Source: Calothrix sp. HK-06
GTDB taxonomy: Bacteria; Cyanobacteriota; Cyanobacteriia; Cyanobacteriales; Nostocaceae
Length of the DNA: 62,899 bases
Assembly: GCF_001904745.1 (NCBI RefSeq)
Contig: NZ_MRCD01000048.1
Location: forward strand, 1 to 62,899
Reading direction: 5' to 3'
The notes under the pieces are model-generated. The model was not told the origin of the DNA, did no database searches, and saw nothing but the letters and a program-made list of their open reading frames with translations. How positions within the stretch are numbered: position 1 is the first letter of the stretch; each line of letters begins with the position of its first letter. Of the stretch, positions 9,936-18,707 are shown in pieces. The position numbers were made by a program, and so were the translations under genes.

Positions 9936-10070
9936 TTACTCAAGAATGTGGAAATAGAACGCAGCTACTATAAAATTGCCAGCAAGAAGAAGAAGTGCCC
10001 AAGCTGTGCGATAGGTATAGGGAGGTTTAGCTCCAGTATTCGCAACGTCTTTTCCAACTGTAGGTGCCAT
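9936..10070 (-). CDS. psaX: Photosystem I subunit PsaX
   Basis: This 44-residue single-helix protein matches PsaX, a small peripheral subunit of cyanobacterial photosystem I in the thylakoid membrane. It begins MAPTVGKDVANTGAKPPYTY, then RTAWALLLLAGNFIVAAFYF and ends HILE. That fits the known pattern of a Tyr-Arg/Phe-Arg-Thr-x-Trp entry into one helix containing a conserved NF(I/L)VAA(F/Y)YF, ending in ILE or ILK. A good ribosome binding site AGGAG lies nine bases before the ATG. It lies about 100 bases downstream of lipA on the same strand and is short enough to be missed by ordinary gene finding. Confidence 0.9.
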   Translation of the reverse strand: MAPTVGKDVANTGAKPPYTYRTAWALLLLAGNFIVAAFYFHILE

Positions 10071-10167
10071 ATATGTGAACTCCTATTTTAAGAACTTCTT
10101 TAGAAATACCAAAGAGCTGTCCCCATTGCCTACATTCGTAAAAAATATTTTTGTTAGCACCCTTTAT

Positions 10168-11037
10168 TTATTCTCCTGCGTGATACGAACTGCGAACCAA
10201 AGGACCCGAACGGACATGACAGAAACCCATTTCGCGCGCGATGTCCCCAAGTTCGTCAAATTCCTCTGGTGTCCAATATTTTTGTACTGGTAAATGTTCT
10301 AGTGAAGGACGCATGTACTGACCTAGTGTAATGCGGTCACATTTATACGAACGTAAATCAGCCATTGTTTCGATGATTTCCGCGCGTGTCTCACCATGTC
10401 CTAACATCAAACCCGATTTAGTTGGAATTGTTGGATCAACATCTTTAACGATTTGCAGTACTGCAAGTGAACGGTCATATTTGGCGCCACGTCTGACTCT
10501 AGGAGTTAAGCGTCGTACTGTTTCGATATTATGGTTAAAGCAGGCGGGTTTAGATTGAGCAATAGCTTCGATACGAGAAAAGTTACCGTAAAAATCTGGA
10601 GTTAAAACTTCGATTTGAGTTTCAGGATTTAATTCTCTCACCTTCGCCATTGTAGTCACAAAATGTCCGGCGCCTTGGTCGGGCAAATCATCGCGTGCAA
10701 CCGAGGTCAAAACAACGTAGCGTAAACCCAAAAGCTTTACTGCCTCAGCTACCTTGGTTGGCTCCAGAATATCTAAAGGCATTGGCGCATGTCCTTTATC
10801 AACCTGACAAAACGCGCAAGACCTTGTACAGGTTGGTCCCATCAATAAAAAGGTAGCAGTTTTTTGAGCATAGCACTCTGCCCGATTTGGACATCGACCC
10901 TCCTCGCAAATCGTATGTATTTGCCGCTGCTTAATAATTTGCTGGACTGTTGAAAGTTCACTAGCTTTGCCAATTGGGCGCCTCAGCCATTGAGGGAGTG
11001 CTAAAATTTCTGATTTAAATTCTGTATTTGAAGACAT
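10168..11037 (-). CDS. lipA: Lipoyl synthase
   Basis: LipA is a radical SAM enzyme that inserts two sulfur atoms into octanoyl groups on lipoyl-dependent proteins such as pyruvate dehydrogenase E2 and glycine cleavage H. The 289-residue protein has the auxiliary cluster cysteines in [12 protein letters not shown] (Cys44, Cys49, Cys55), the radical SAM motif CTRSCAFC (Cys70, Cys74, Cys77) and the C-terminal RSSYHAGE, whose RSSY serine is the third-type ligand of the auxiliary cluster. Length and motif order are normal. Many cyanobacteria carry two lipA genes, and whether this is the only one cannot be told here. Confidence 0.97.
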   Translation of the reverse strand: MSSNTEFKSEILALPQWLRRPIGKASELSTVQQIIKQRQIHTICEEGRCPNRAECYAQKTATFLLMGPTCTRSCAFCQVDKGHAPMPLDILEPTKVAEAVKLLGLRYVVLTSVARDDLPDQGAGHFVTTMAKVRELNPETQIEVLTPDFYGNFSRIEAIAQSKPACFNHNIETVRRLTPRVRRGAKYDRSLAVLQIVKDVDPTIPTKSGLMLGHGETRAEIIETMADLRSYKCDRITLGQYMRPSLEHLPVQKYWTPEEFDELGDIAREMGFCHVRSGPLVRSSYHAGE

Positions 11038-11225
11038 ATATTACCTGGATATCAGTAAAAACCATTACTAAGTGGATACGTACACAATAAATTTATATCA
11101 TTGTTATATTTCCTAGAATCTACTATCCCCCAATTCACATAAATATTGGATATAGTAGGATGATTCATTGTTTACTAATCGGCATTAGCCATCTAAAACT
11201 AAAGTATCTGTTAGAGAAATCAGTC

Positions 11226-11807
11226 GTGGCAAGTAACAAAATCCTAGTTATCGATGACACTACAGTTGTTAGGGTAAAAGTACGAGAAATGTTACCTCCT
11301 TCAGGCAACTTTCAAGTGTTTGAAGCAAAAGACGGTATTGAGGGGCTAAAACTTATCCAACAGGAAAAGTTTAGCTTAATAATGCTGGACTTTCTCTTGC
11401 CCAAAATGAGCGGATGGGACGTATTCCAACAAATTCAAGCCCAACCCGATTTGAGAAAAATCCCCTTGGTAATCATGTCAGGGCGAAAGGAAGAAGTTAC
11501 GGAGAAAATCTCAGAACCTTTTGAGTACTTTGAATTTCTCAACAAACCCTTTGACCAAAAACAGTTAATTAATGCTATTAAAGCAGCAATGGCGAAGTCA
11601 AAACAACCTCGCCAAGACCAAACCCAAGTCAATGCACAAGGTGCTGGTAAAAATGCAGCAACTCCAACAAACGGTGTTGTAACATCTACAAACGGAGCTG
11701 AAATTCAGGCGTTAAATGACAAAATTGCCAAAATGCAAGTAGAAATAGACAGCTTGAAAAAACAGTTAGCTCAAGTAGTGACATTTATTAAACAAAAAAT
11801 TAAATGA
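11226..11807 (+). CDS. Response regulator with C-terminal coiled coil
   Basis: This is a stand-alone receiver protein of a two-component or phosphorelay system. The receiver starts at KILVIDDTTVVRVKVREML; the acidic pair is at its N-terminus, the acceptor Asp in LIMLDFLLPKMSGW and the Lys in FLNKPFD. After the receiver comes a low-complexity Gln/Ala/Thr linker and a short C-terminal coiled coil (NDKIAKMQVEIDSLKKQL), with no DNA-binding domain. The start is placed at GTG 11226, where the receiver fold begins as in relatives. An ATG at 11160 would add 22 residues not expected for the family. A terminator follows at 11842-11870. Confidence 0.88.
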   Translation: MASNKILVIDDTTVVRVKVREMLPPSGNFQVFEAKDGIEGLKLIQQEKFSLIMLDFLLPKMSGWDVFQQIQAQPDLRKIPLVIMSGRKEEVTEKISEPFEYFEFLNKPFDQKQLINAIKAAMAKSKQPRQDQTQVNAQGAGKNAATPTNGVVTSTNGAEIQALNDKIAKMQVEIDSLKKQLAQVVTFIKQKIK

Positions 11808-11841
11808 TTTGTTGTACTGCTATGCTAGCCGTAAAACATAT

Positions 11842-11870
11842 AAGCCTGTAAAAATCAGGCTTTTTATTTT
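11842..11870 (+). terminator. Rho-independent terminator of the response regulator gene
   Basis: A perfect stem AAGCCTG (11842-11848) and CAGGCTT (11856-11862) with a seven-base loop is followed by TTTATTTT. It lies 35 bases after the stop codon of the plus-strand response regulator. Confidence 0.85.
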
Positions 11871-11893
11871 AAATGTTTGTGTTCGTAGAGGAT

Positions 11894-11943
11894 GTGACGC
11901 TACAAAAAAAACTTCAATGTAGCAATAAGACGTGTAGCGTCAC
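11894..11943. repeat. Inverted repeat with 10-bp arms
   Basis: GTGACGCTAC (11894-11903) and GTAGCGTCAC (11934-11943) form a perfect 10-bp stem with a 30-base A-rich loop, in the gap between the response regulator and ndhB. It could be a dispersed hairpin element or a second terminator. No T run follows it. Confidence 0.55.
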
Positions 11944-12102
11944 GCACCTAATCATTTATTGTAACAAATATTTATGGTGCGTTATTGGGTTTCTTCATTG
12001 AAACCTGATTTCGCACACTTTATAGATAGCTACATTTTTTCTTCTATAAAAGTATTCATATTTTCTATGTGCCAATTCCACAAAATCAATTAAGTGTCTA
12101 AT

Positions 12103-12140
12103 AAAAAAGGCGCCCCTTCAGGACGGCACCTCTAAAAAAA
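12103..12140 (-). terminator. Rho-independent terminator of ndhB
   Basis: On the minus strand an A-rich tract leads into the stem AGGTGCC/GGCGCCT (plus-strand 12125-12131 and 12108-12114, one G-T pair), which is followed by a run of T. It lies about 45 bases beyond the ndhB stop codon. Confidence 0.85.
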
Positions 12141-12184
12141 TGTATTGAATTGGTTATAAGCTGTATCTTGTGAAGCAATTAGAA

Positions 12185-13747
12185 CTATAACTCTTGTTGC
12201 TCGTGGATTTTAGCTATAGTTACTTGAGCTTTTTGTGCAGTTGCAGCTTGCAACATTGGGGTGTGGGTAACAGAGTTATTCGCTAGGGTAAGAATTGGGT
12301 TGGATAGAACACCAAGTAGCGAAGTTGCAATTAATGTGGTAATCAAACCAACTTGTAAAGGTCTAAGCCCAGGTAACTTCCAATTAATTTCTGGGTAGTT
12401 CTTAACTGCGTCAGACATTTCTTGAGGTTCTTTAACAACCATCATCTTGACGACGCGAATGTAGTAATAGATGGAAATAACGCTAGTGACTAATCCTAAC
12501 AACACTAGCCAGTACAGTCCTGCTTGCCAACCTGCCCAAAATAGGTAGATTTTACCAAAGAAGCCAGCAAGAGGAGGTATTCCACCTAAAGATAGCAGTG
12601 AGAGGCTTAGACCAAGAGTTAATAGTGGGTCTTTTTGGTATAAACCTGAATATTCAGCGATTTGGTCGGTACCTGTCCGTAATGAGAATAGGATTACACA
12701 GGTAAAACCACATAGGTTCATAAACAGGTAAACAAGCATGTAAAATACCATGCTGGCGTAACCTGCCTCAGTTCCCGCAATTAAACCAATCATCACAAAC
12801 CCTGCTTGGGCAATTGATGAGTATGCTAGCATCCGCTTCATACTGGTTTGAGCTAGGGCAACTACGTTACCCAAAATCATACTAAGTACTGCAAGTGCGG
12901 TGAAGACAAATTTCCATTCTTCTGCCACAAGCGGAAAGACTGTGGTCAATAAGCGAAGCGCAAGTGCAAAACCTGCTGCTTTAGAACCAACTGATAAGAA
13001 AGCAATTACTGGAGTTGGCGCCCCTTCATATACGTCAGGTGTCCATTGGTGGAAAGGCGCCGCTGAAATTTTGAAGCCAACACCAGCGATTACGAATACT
13101 AATGCAATAACTAAACCAAGCGATTGCGTCAAGTTCGCATTGGTAATTCCTAACTCAATTGCGGTTAATTGTGTTTTTCCACCCGATAATCCGTAGAGTA
13201 AAGACACTCCATATAGAAAAACTGCTGTACTTGAGGCGCCAATAAGTAGATACTTGAGGGCTGCTTCGTTTGAACGAGGGTCGCGTTTGGTATAGCCTGT
13301 GAGCAAATAAGAGGAAATACTAAGCGATTCAAGCGCGATGAAAATAGTGACTAGTTCATTCGCTCCAGAAAGAATCATACCTCCTAAAGTCGCAGTCAGC
13401 AAAATAGCAATGAATTCTGCTAATGCGGTTCCACTTTGTTCGACATAACGAATTGACATTAAAACGGTAACGGTGCTTGAGAGAGCAACAATACCGCGAA
13501 AAACAATACTTAAGTCGTCTGCATTGAAACCACCGCTAAAGCCTATAGGATTAGCGCTATCCCACTGCAAGTAAAGAGCAAATATTGAGGCTAGCAAGCC
13601 ACCAATCGCGACATAGCCAATCCAGCGCTCTGAGGCACGCCCCAAAGCCAAATCAATTATCAAAACTGCCATCAGGGTTATAATTACAATCCCTTCTGGT
13701 AGTATCGTTCCAGCATTTAGCTGGGCTGCAAGATTAGCAAAATCCAT
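12185..13747 (-). CDS. ndhB: NAD(P)H-quinone oxidoreductase subunit 2 (NDH-1 NdhB)
   Basis: NdhB is an antiporter-like membrane subunit of the photosynthetic NDH-1 complex, which carries out cyclic electron flow, respiration and CO2 uptake in cyanobacteria. The 520-residue protein has about 14 hydrophobic helices and the proton-translocation residues expected of the family, including a Glu in [16 protein letters not shown] and Lys in [20 protein letters not shown]. The latter is a hallmark of the NuoN/ND2 family. ndhB is usually a lone gene in cyanobacteria, as here. It is followed by its own terminator at 12103-12140. Confidence 0.97.
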   Translation of the reverse strand: MDFANLAAQLNAGTILPEGIVIITLMAVLIIDLALGRASERWIGYVAIGGLLASIFALYLQWDSANPIGFSGGFNADDLSIVFRGIVALSSTVTVLMSIRYVEQSGTALAEFIAILLTATLGGMILSGANELVTIFIALESLSISSYLLTGYTKRDPRSNEAALKYLLIGASSTAVFLYGVSLLYGLSGGKTQLTAIELGITNANLTQSLGLVIALVFVIAGVGFKISAAPFHQWTPDVYEGAPTPVIAFLSVGSKAAGFALALRLLTTVFPLVAEEWKFVFTALAVLSMILGNVVALAQTSMKRMLAYSSIAQAGFVMIGLIAGTEAGYASMVFYMLVYLFMNLCGFTCVILFSLRTGTDQIAEYSGLYQKDPLLTLGLSLSLLSLGGIPPLAGFFGKIYLFWAGWQAGLYWLVLLGLVTSVISIYYYIRVVKMMVVKEPQEMSDAVKNYPEINWKLPGLRPLQVGLITTLIATSLLGVLSNPILTLANNSVTHTPMLQAATAQKAQVTIAKIHEQQEL

Positions 13748-14071
13748 GACAATTATTAGGTTTCAGCTATGAATCAAGGAACCAACTGTGTTAATTCTAT
13801 TGTTTTTTGGGAATTCTAACTATGAAATTAGAAACCCGGTTTCTTTAACAAGTTTGTAATAAAAACAACAATTGTTATAGAAACCGGGTTTCTGTTTCTT
13901 TGAGACATAAAATTAAGCATATAGGTTACAAACTATCACTTTGATAAATAAATCAAAGCCAATAGTCTCTCCTATATGCTACGCTTATATTTAAATTCCG
14001 ATAGCAAATTGTTTCTTAAGGCTCAAAACCTTTGAAGATATGGCTTTGCTGTCTGAGATAATAGTTTTATT
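13748..14071. other. Intergenic region holding an inverted pair of AGAAACC repeats
   Basis: No coding frame is seen. The region holds AGAAACCCGGTTTCT at 13830-13844 and its reverse complement AGAAACCGGGTTTCT at 13879-13893. The ndhB promoter must lie within the first part on the minus strand. Confidence 0.5.
13830..13893. repeat. Inverted pair of the 15-bp AGAAACC dispersed repeat
   Basis: The two 15-base copies (13830-13844 and 13879-13893) are reverse complements of each other separated by 34 bases. Each is itself nearly palindromic. Similar pairs or variants occur at 37457-37521, 47029-47063 and 58171-58236, and a single partial copy lies at 7640-7653. The family is intergenic at each site. 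Confidence 0.8.
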
Positions 14072-14386
14072 TTAGTAGCGACGTGAATAACTGCTGTTTT
14101 CACTCTTGCTCCAGTTATTGCCACCAGAGCGACCACCTTTTTCTTCTCTAGGCCTTGCTTTATTGACTTTCATTACGCGCCCCATCCACTCTGCACCATC
14201 CAGTGCGTTTATGGCTGCGGTTTCCGCCGCGTCGTTTTCCATTTCAACAAATCCAAAACCTCGCACACGACCTGTCTCTCGGTCAGTGGGTAATTGTACT
14301 CGCTTAACGCCGCCGTACTCAGAAAATACTTTTTCTAAGTCGTCTTGAGTAACGTTGTAGGATAGGTTACCTACGTAGATTGACAT
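14072..14386 (-). CDS. rbp: RRM-type RNA-binding protein (cyanobacterial Rbp)
   Basis: This 104-residue cytoplasmic RNA-binding protein has a single RRM with RNP2 IYVGNL (3-8) and RNP1 RGFGFVEM (about 42-49), and a short Gly/Ser/Arg tail. It belongs to the cyanobacterial Rbp family, many of which are cold-induced or help place mRNA near thylakoids. A ribosome binding site GGAGAG lies about seven bases before the ATG on the minus strand. The leader is long and AT-rich, which is usual for cold-regulated members, but regulation here is inferred only. Confidence 0.93.
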   Translation of the reverse strand: MSIYVGNLSYNVTQDDLEKVFSEYGGVKRVQLPTDRETGRVRGFGFVEMENDAAETAAINALDGAEWMGRVMKVNKARPREEKGGRSGGNNWSKSENSSYSRRY

Positions 14387-15097
14387 GAAACTCTCCAGAA
14401 TTGAAATAAGTCAAGATGTACATTCGCAGAATTACTTGCAATTGGATGTAAAAACAAGAACATATCTGCCGAATTTCTTTTTCCTAACTTTATCCTAGCA
14501 TAACTTTTTTGGCTGTAATGCCAGTTGATACCTCTCTAGCGAGTGATTTTTATAAAAGTATAATATTTGACTTATGATTGCTATTTATTTACTTTATGGT
14601 TAGGCAATGATGATTATAGAATGAACATGCAGCGCGCTGCCAGCTTATAGTGGGCGCCGTGACGAGTGCTATGGTTTTGCCATAGTTAAAAAATTTCGTT
14701 ACTCGTTTTTTGATGTATGACTGTATTTATTATCGATATAAAAGAATTGAGGACTATACTATGGTTTCGATGTTAATCAAGCTTCGAGGCGATGATTAGA
14801 CAAATAGGGCAGATTTTTACTTGCTAACAGTCGCCAAAAAAGCAAGATATAAGTTAATGATTGAAATAGCTGGAACCAACACGTATATGTCAAAGGTCTA
14901 GCAGCACTAACTCAAAATACCATGAGGGATGTAAACCCAGCACGCTAACGCGAGTCACTCCCATGTGTTACTTGTAAGCAGTTGGTGAGAACACATGTTA
15001 CCACGCAGGTGGTGACATATAGCTTGACATCTCTGATAGATTAGCCTCAAGAATGACTATTTAACTGCGCTCATTGCTTTTTTTATAAAAAATCTCC
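14387..15097. other. 711-bp gap between the divergent rbp and topA genes
   Basis: No gene longer than a few dozen codons could be supported. The part next to rbp is its probable leader. The middle contains a GGCGCC site near 14655. The part next to topA holds an 8-bp stem CATGTGTT (14962-14969) with AACACATG (14990-14997), which might belong to a structured RNA. A 12-codon frame beginning ATG with an upstream GAGG near 14748 was seen but is too short to call. Confidence 0.4.
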
Positions 15098-17770
15098 ATG
15101 TCAACTCTCGTCATCGTTGAATCTCCAACAAAAGCTCGCACCATTCGTAATTACCTGCCGCAAGGGTTTCGGGTAGAAGCGTCAATGGGCCATGTGCGCG
15201 ACCTTCCACAGTCAGCTACAGAAATACCCCCCGCAGTTAAGGCGGAAAAATGGGCACAGCTTGGAGTAAATGTAGATGCCGACTTTGAACCTCTTTACGT
15301 TGTCCCCAAAGATAAAAAGAAAATTGTCACTCAGTTGAAAGATGCTCTTAAGGAAGCATCTGAGCTGATATTAGCAACTGACGAAGACCGAGAAGGGGAA
15401 AGTATAAGTTGGCATTTATACCAATTGCTTAATCCAAAAGTTCCGACCAAGCGAATGGTATTCCATGAAATTACCAAGGAAGCTATTCAAAAAGCTTTGA
15501 AAGATTGCCGTTCTATTGACGATAAGTTAGTACGTGCCCAAGAAACAAGACGAATTTTAGACCGATTAGTAGGCTATACCCTATCTCCGCTACTTTGGAA
15601 AAAAATCTCCTACGGTCTCTCAGCGGGTCGTGTACAGTCAGTAGCTGTGAGCTTACTAGTCACTAAAGAACGTCAACGTCGAGCATTTCGTACAGGCGCC
15701 TATTGGGACCTCAAAGCCGAGCTATTACAAGAACAAACTCCTTTTAATGCTGTTTTAGTAACTCTAGGTGGTACAAAAGTTGCAACAGGTAGTGATTTTG
15801 ACTCCGCTACTGGACAAATCACATCTGGGCGCCAAGTTGTACTATTAAACCAAGCTGAAGCCGAAGCCTTACAACTTCGACTAATAGGTCAAACTTGGAC
15901 TGTTACAGACCTAGAAGAACGACCAGTTACTCGTAAACCGGCGCCACCATTTACAACTTCGACGTTACAACAAGAATCTAACCGTAAATTACGTCTTTCG
16001 GCACGCGACACAATGCGAACTGCTCAAAATCTGTATGAGCAAGGTTACATTACTTACATGCGTACTGACTCAGTACATTTGTCTGACCAAGCGGTAAGTG
16101 CTGCACGCGACTGTGTTGAAAAGCTTTACGGCAAAGATTACTTGAGTCCCAAACCTCGCCAATATACAACAAAATCAAAAGGTGCCCAAGAAGCACACGA
16201 AGCTATTCGTCCAGCAGGTAGTAGTTTCCGCACACCGCAAGAAACGGGTTTGGGTGGTCGTGAGTTTCAACTTTATGACCTAATTTGGAAGCGCACTGTT
16301 GCTTGCCAAATGGCAGACTCGCGTCAAACCCAAATTACAGTGCAACTCCAAGTAGAAGACGCTGGTTTTCGTTCTTCTGGTAAACGTATTGACTTTGAAG
16401 GATATTTACGCGCTTACGTTGAAGGTTCTGATGACCCTGACGCTGCGCTTGAAAATATGGAAATTATTCTCCCCAACCTTAAAGTTAATGACCATCCAGA
16501 ATGCAGCGAACTCGAAGCGGTCAAGCATGAAACTCAACCTCCGGCACGATATACCGAAGCAACGCTAGTTAAAACGCTTGAAAGCGAAGGTATCGGGCGC
16601 CCTAGTACCTATGCGAGCATTATCGGCACCATCGTTGATAAAGGTTATGCTCAGTTAACAAATAATGCTTTAGTGCCTACATTTACAGCGTTCGCGGTTA
16701 CAGGTTTGCTAGAAAAACACTTTCCTGATGTCGTTGACCCAAGTTTTACCTCCAAAATGGAGCAAACACTTGATGATATAGCCACAGGTGAAGCTCAATG
16801 GCTACCATATCTCCAAAACTTTTATTCTGGAGATAATGGGCTAGAAACGCTTGTTAGAGAACAAGAAAGCCAAATAGACGCCACAACAGCTCGAACAGTA
16901 GAACTAGAAAATTTAGATGCAAAAGTTCGTATTGGTAAATATGGAGCTTATATTGAAGTTGAAAATGGAGAAGGGGTAGTAACTGCTTCTATTCCAAGAG
17001 ATTTAACTCCAGCAGACCTTGACCCGCAGAAAGTACAAACTCTGCTTAAACAAAAAACCGAAGGACCCGAAAGTTTAGGGCGCCATCCTGAAACAGGAGA
17101 ACCAATTTATACACTAATTGGTCCTTATGGCCCTTATGTTCAGTTGGGTGATAAATCTGAAGAAAATCCAAAACCTAAACAAGTATCTTTACCCAAAGGT
17201 ATTACACCAGAAAATCTTACCCTAGAAATAGCTATCGGTTTACTTGCTTTACCTAGAACATTGGGCACTCATCCTGACGGTGGAAAAATTCAAGCTTCTT
17301 TAGGGCGTTTTGGTCCCTATATTGTTCACGACCAAGGTAAAGACGGTAAAGACTATCGCTCTCTAAAAGCATCTGATAACGTTTTGGATGTGACATTAGA
17401 ACGCGCATTAGAAATTTTCTCCGAACCAAAAAAAGGACGAGCTAGCAGTACTAAATCAAAAGCTGCTTTAAAAGAACTTGGCGCCCATCCTGAAGACGAG
17501 CAACCGATTAATATTTATGATGGTCCTTATGGGCCGTACATCAAACATGGTAAAACCAACGTGAGTATACCTGAAGGACACACGGTAGAAAATTTAACTC
17601 TCGCCACTGCTGTACAACTGCTGGCAAGCAAAGCATCTACTTCTAAAACCACACGCAAAACCAGCAAAGCAAAAACTGCAAGTGCAAGTGCAACAAAATC
17701 TACTAGCAAGGCCACTAAAACCGAAAAAGCAGCGAAACCTAAATCAACTGCAACTGCGAAGAAAAAATAA
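15098..17770 (+). CDS. topA: DNA topoisomerase I
   Basis: This type IA topoisomerase relaxes negative supercoils by single-strand passage. The 890-residue protein opens with the Toprim domain (LVIVESPTKARTI) and carries the acidic metal motif TDEDREGES near residue 95. The nucleophilic Tyr is in YITYMRTDSVHLS near 318. Instead of Cys4 zinc fingers, the C-terminus has four repeats built around GPY, such as IGKYGAY, IGPYGPYV, LGRFGPYI and YDGPYGPYI. It ends in a basic Ala/Lys/Ser/Thr tail of about 45 residues, which probably binds DNA. A hairpin at 17776-17802 follows the stop codon. Confidence 0.97.
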   Translation: MSTLVIVESPTKARTIRNYLPQGFRVEASMGHVRDLPQSATEIPPAVKAEKWAQLGVNVDADFEPLYVVPKDKKKIVTQLKDALKEASELILATDEDREGESISWHLYQLLNPKVPTKRMVFHEITKEAIQKALKDCRSIDDKLVRAQETRRILDRLVGYTLSPLLWKKISYGLSAGRVQSVAVSLLVTKERQRRAFRTGAYWDLKAELLQEQTPFNAVLVTLGGTKVATGSDFDSATGQITSGRQVVLLNQAEAEALQLRLIGQTWTVTDLEERPVTRKPAPPFTTSTLQQESNRKLRLSARDTMRTAQNLYEQGYITYMRTDSVHLSDQAVSAARDCVEKLYGKDYLSPKPRQYTTKSKGAQEAHEAIRPAGSSFRTPQETGLGGREFQLYDLIWKRTVACQMADSRQTQITVQLQVEDAGFRSSGKRIDFEGYLRAYVEGSDDPDAALENMEIILPNLKVNDHPECSELEAVKHETQPPARYTEATLVKTLESEGIGRPSTYASIIGTIVDKGYAQLTNNALVPTFTAFAVTGLLEKHFPDVVDPSFTSKMEQTLDDIATGEAQWLPYLQNFYSGDNGLETLVREQESQIDATTARTVELENLDAKVRIGKYGAYIEVENGEGVVTASIPRDLTPADLDPQKVQTLLKQKTEGPESLGRHPETGEPIYTLIGPYGPYVQLGDKSEENPKPKQVSLPKGITPENLTLEIAIGLLALPRTLGTHPDGGKIQASLGRFGPYIVHDQGKDGKDYRSLKASDNVLDVTLERALEIFSEPKKGRASSTKSKAALKELGAHPEDEQPINIYDGPYGPYIKHGKTNVSIPEGHTVENLTLATAVQLLASKASTSKTTRKTSKAKTASASATKSTSKATKTEKAAKPKSTATAKKK

Positions 17771-17775
17771 AGATT

Positions 17776-17802
17776 GGAAGGGAGAACGTGATTTTCCCTT
17801 CC
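17776..17802 (+). terminator. Hairpin after topA, probable terminator
   Basis: GGAAGGGA (17776-17783) and TCCCTTCC (17795-17802) make a perfect 8-bp stem with an 11-base loop, five bases beyond the topA stop. The T tract is poor, so its strength as a terminator is uncertain. Confidence 0.6.
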
Positions 17803-18056
17803 TAACTGTCTATTCCCTATTGACTAAAAATGCGAAATACCCATCACAAGAAAGATGCGGCTGACTGGGGGGTTGATGTGATACTCTTATAAGTAGGGAA
17901 AGTGACACAATAAAATTTAGAGACACGCGGCTCGTTCCGCTGTTGCGTATGTAGGTGTATAATCATGTACAACGTATCCAATAAAAAATGTGTTGCCCTT
18001 ACTATTCTTTTGCTGTTAACTTAAATTAAGGTATTATCTCAGGAGCGGTCAGTTAG

Positions 18057-18194
18057 ATGGACTATATAGAGAAGGTACTGGAAAAGCTTAAAGAATTAGG
18101 GCGGAAATTAATCGAAGCCCTTCTAGGCCCTGATGCTGAAGCGGAACCGGAGCTAATTCCGATTCCAGTTAACGACCGCTCACGTCGTCGTTAA
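18057..18194 (+). CDS. Small conserved-looking acidic/proline-rich protein (45 residues)
   Basis: This short frame encodes an amphipathic helix [20 protein letters not shown], then [17 protein letters not shown] and a basic end NDRSRRR. The helix-proline-RRR layout, a ribosome binding site AGGAG at 18041-18045 eleven bases upstream, and the tight position 16 bases before aroQ support a real gene. I believe similar small proteins occur beside aroQ in other Nostocales, but that is memory and not something the sequence shows. The function is unknown. The helix could lie on a membrane surface or form a coiled coil with a partner. Confidence 0.7.
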   Translation: MDYIEKVLEKLKELGRKLIEALLGPDAEAEPELIPIPVNDRSRRR

Positions 18195-18210
18195 AAATAA
18201 AATTTACTAC

Positions 18211-18660
18211 GTGGCACAGCGCACTTTAAGCATTTTGGTACTGCACGGACCAAACCTAAATCTGCTGGGACAGCGAGAACCAGGTATTTATGGTTCGCTT
18301 AGTTTAAACGACATTAACCGCTTGTTAGAAGAACAAGCACGACATTTAGCGGTTAATATCGATTGTTTCCAGTCAAATCACGAAGGTTATTTGGTCGATA
18401 AAATCCATGACTCTTGGGGAAAGCATCAAGGAATATTAATAAATCCTGGAGCTTATACTCATACGAGTGTAGCCTTGCGCGATGCAATAGCTGGCGTAAA
18501 TATTCCTACTGTTGAGGTTCATCTCAGCAACGTTTATCGTCGTGAGGAATTTCGTCATCACTCATACATTGCTCCTGTGGCAATTGGACAAATTAGCGGT
18601 TTCGGCGCCCAGAGTTATATACTGGGCTTACAAGCATTGGTGTATCATTTGGAAAGTTAA
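18211..18660 (+). CDS. aroQ: 3-dehydroquinate dehydratase, type II
   Basis: AroQ removes water from 3-dehydroquinate to give 3-dehydroshikimate in the shikimate pathway. The 149-residue protein has [18 protein letters not shown] (with the active-site Tyr), the family stretch [28 protein letters not shown] with the catalytic His, and [18 protein letters not shown]. Type II enzymes form dodecamers. The start is taken as GTG 18211. It probably shares a transcript with the 45-residue gene upstream and with the gene that follows. Confidence 0.95.
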   Translation: MAQRTLSILVLHGPNLNLLGQREPGIYGSLSLNDINRLLEEQARHLAVNIDCFQSNHEGYLVDKIHDSWGKHQGILINPGAYTHTSVALRDAIAGVNIPTVEVHLSNVYRREEFRHHSYIAPVAIGQISGFGAQSYILGLQALVYHLES

Positions 18661-18707
18661 TTACAGGTATAGTTAGGAATCGTAATAATCCTAGCTTTAT
18701 TTACACC

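Noticed and set aside
9769-9957. 62-codon plus-strand frame over the end of psaX
   Set aside because: It overlaps psaX on the other strand, has no ribosome binding site, and its translation looks random (many Lys and Phe around the inverted repeat).
14748-14796. 12-codon frame MVSMLIKLRGDD as a PatS-like peptide
   Set aside because: It lacks the RGSGR or HRGTGR ending of heterocyst inhibitor peptides; the match to LRGDD is weak.
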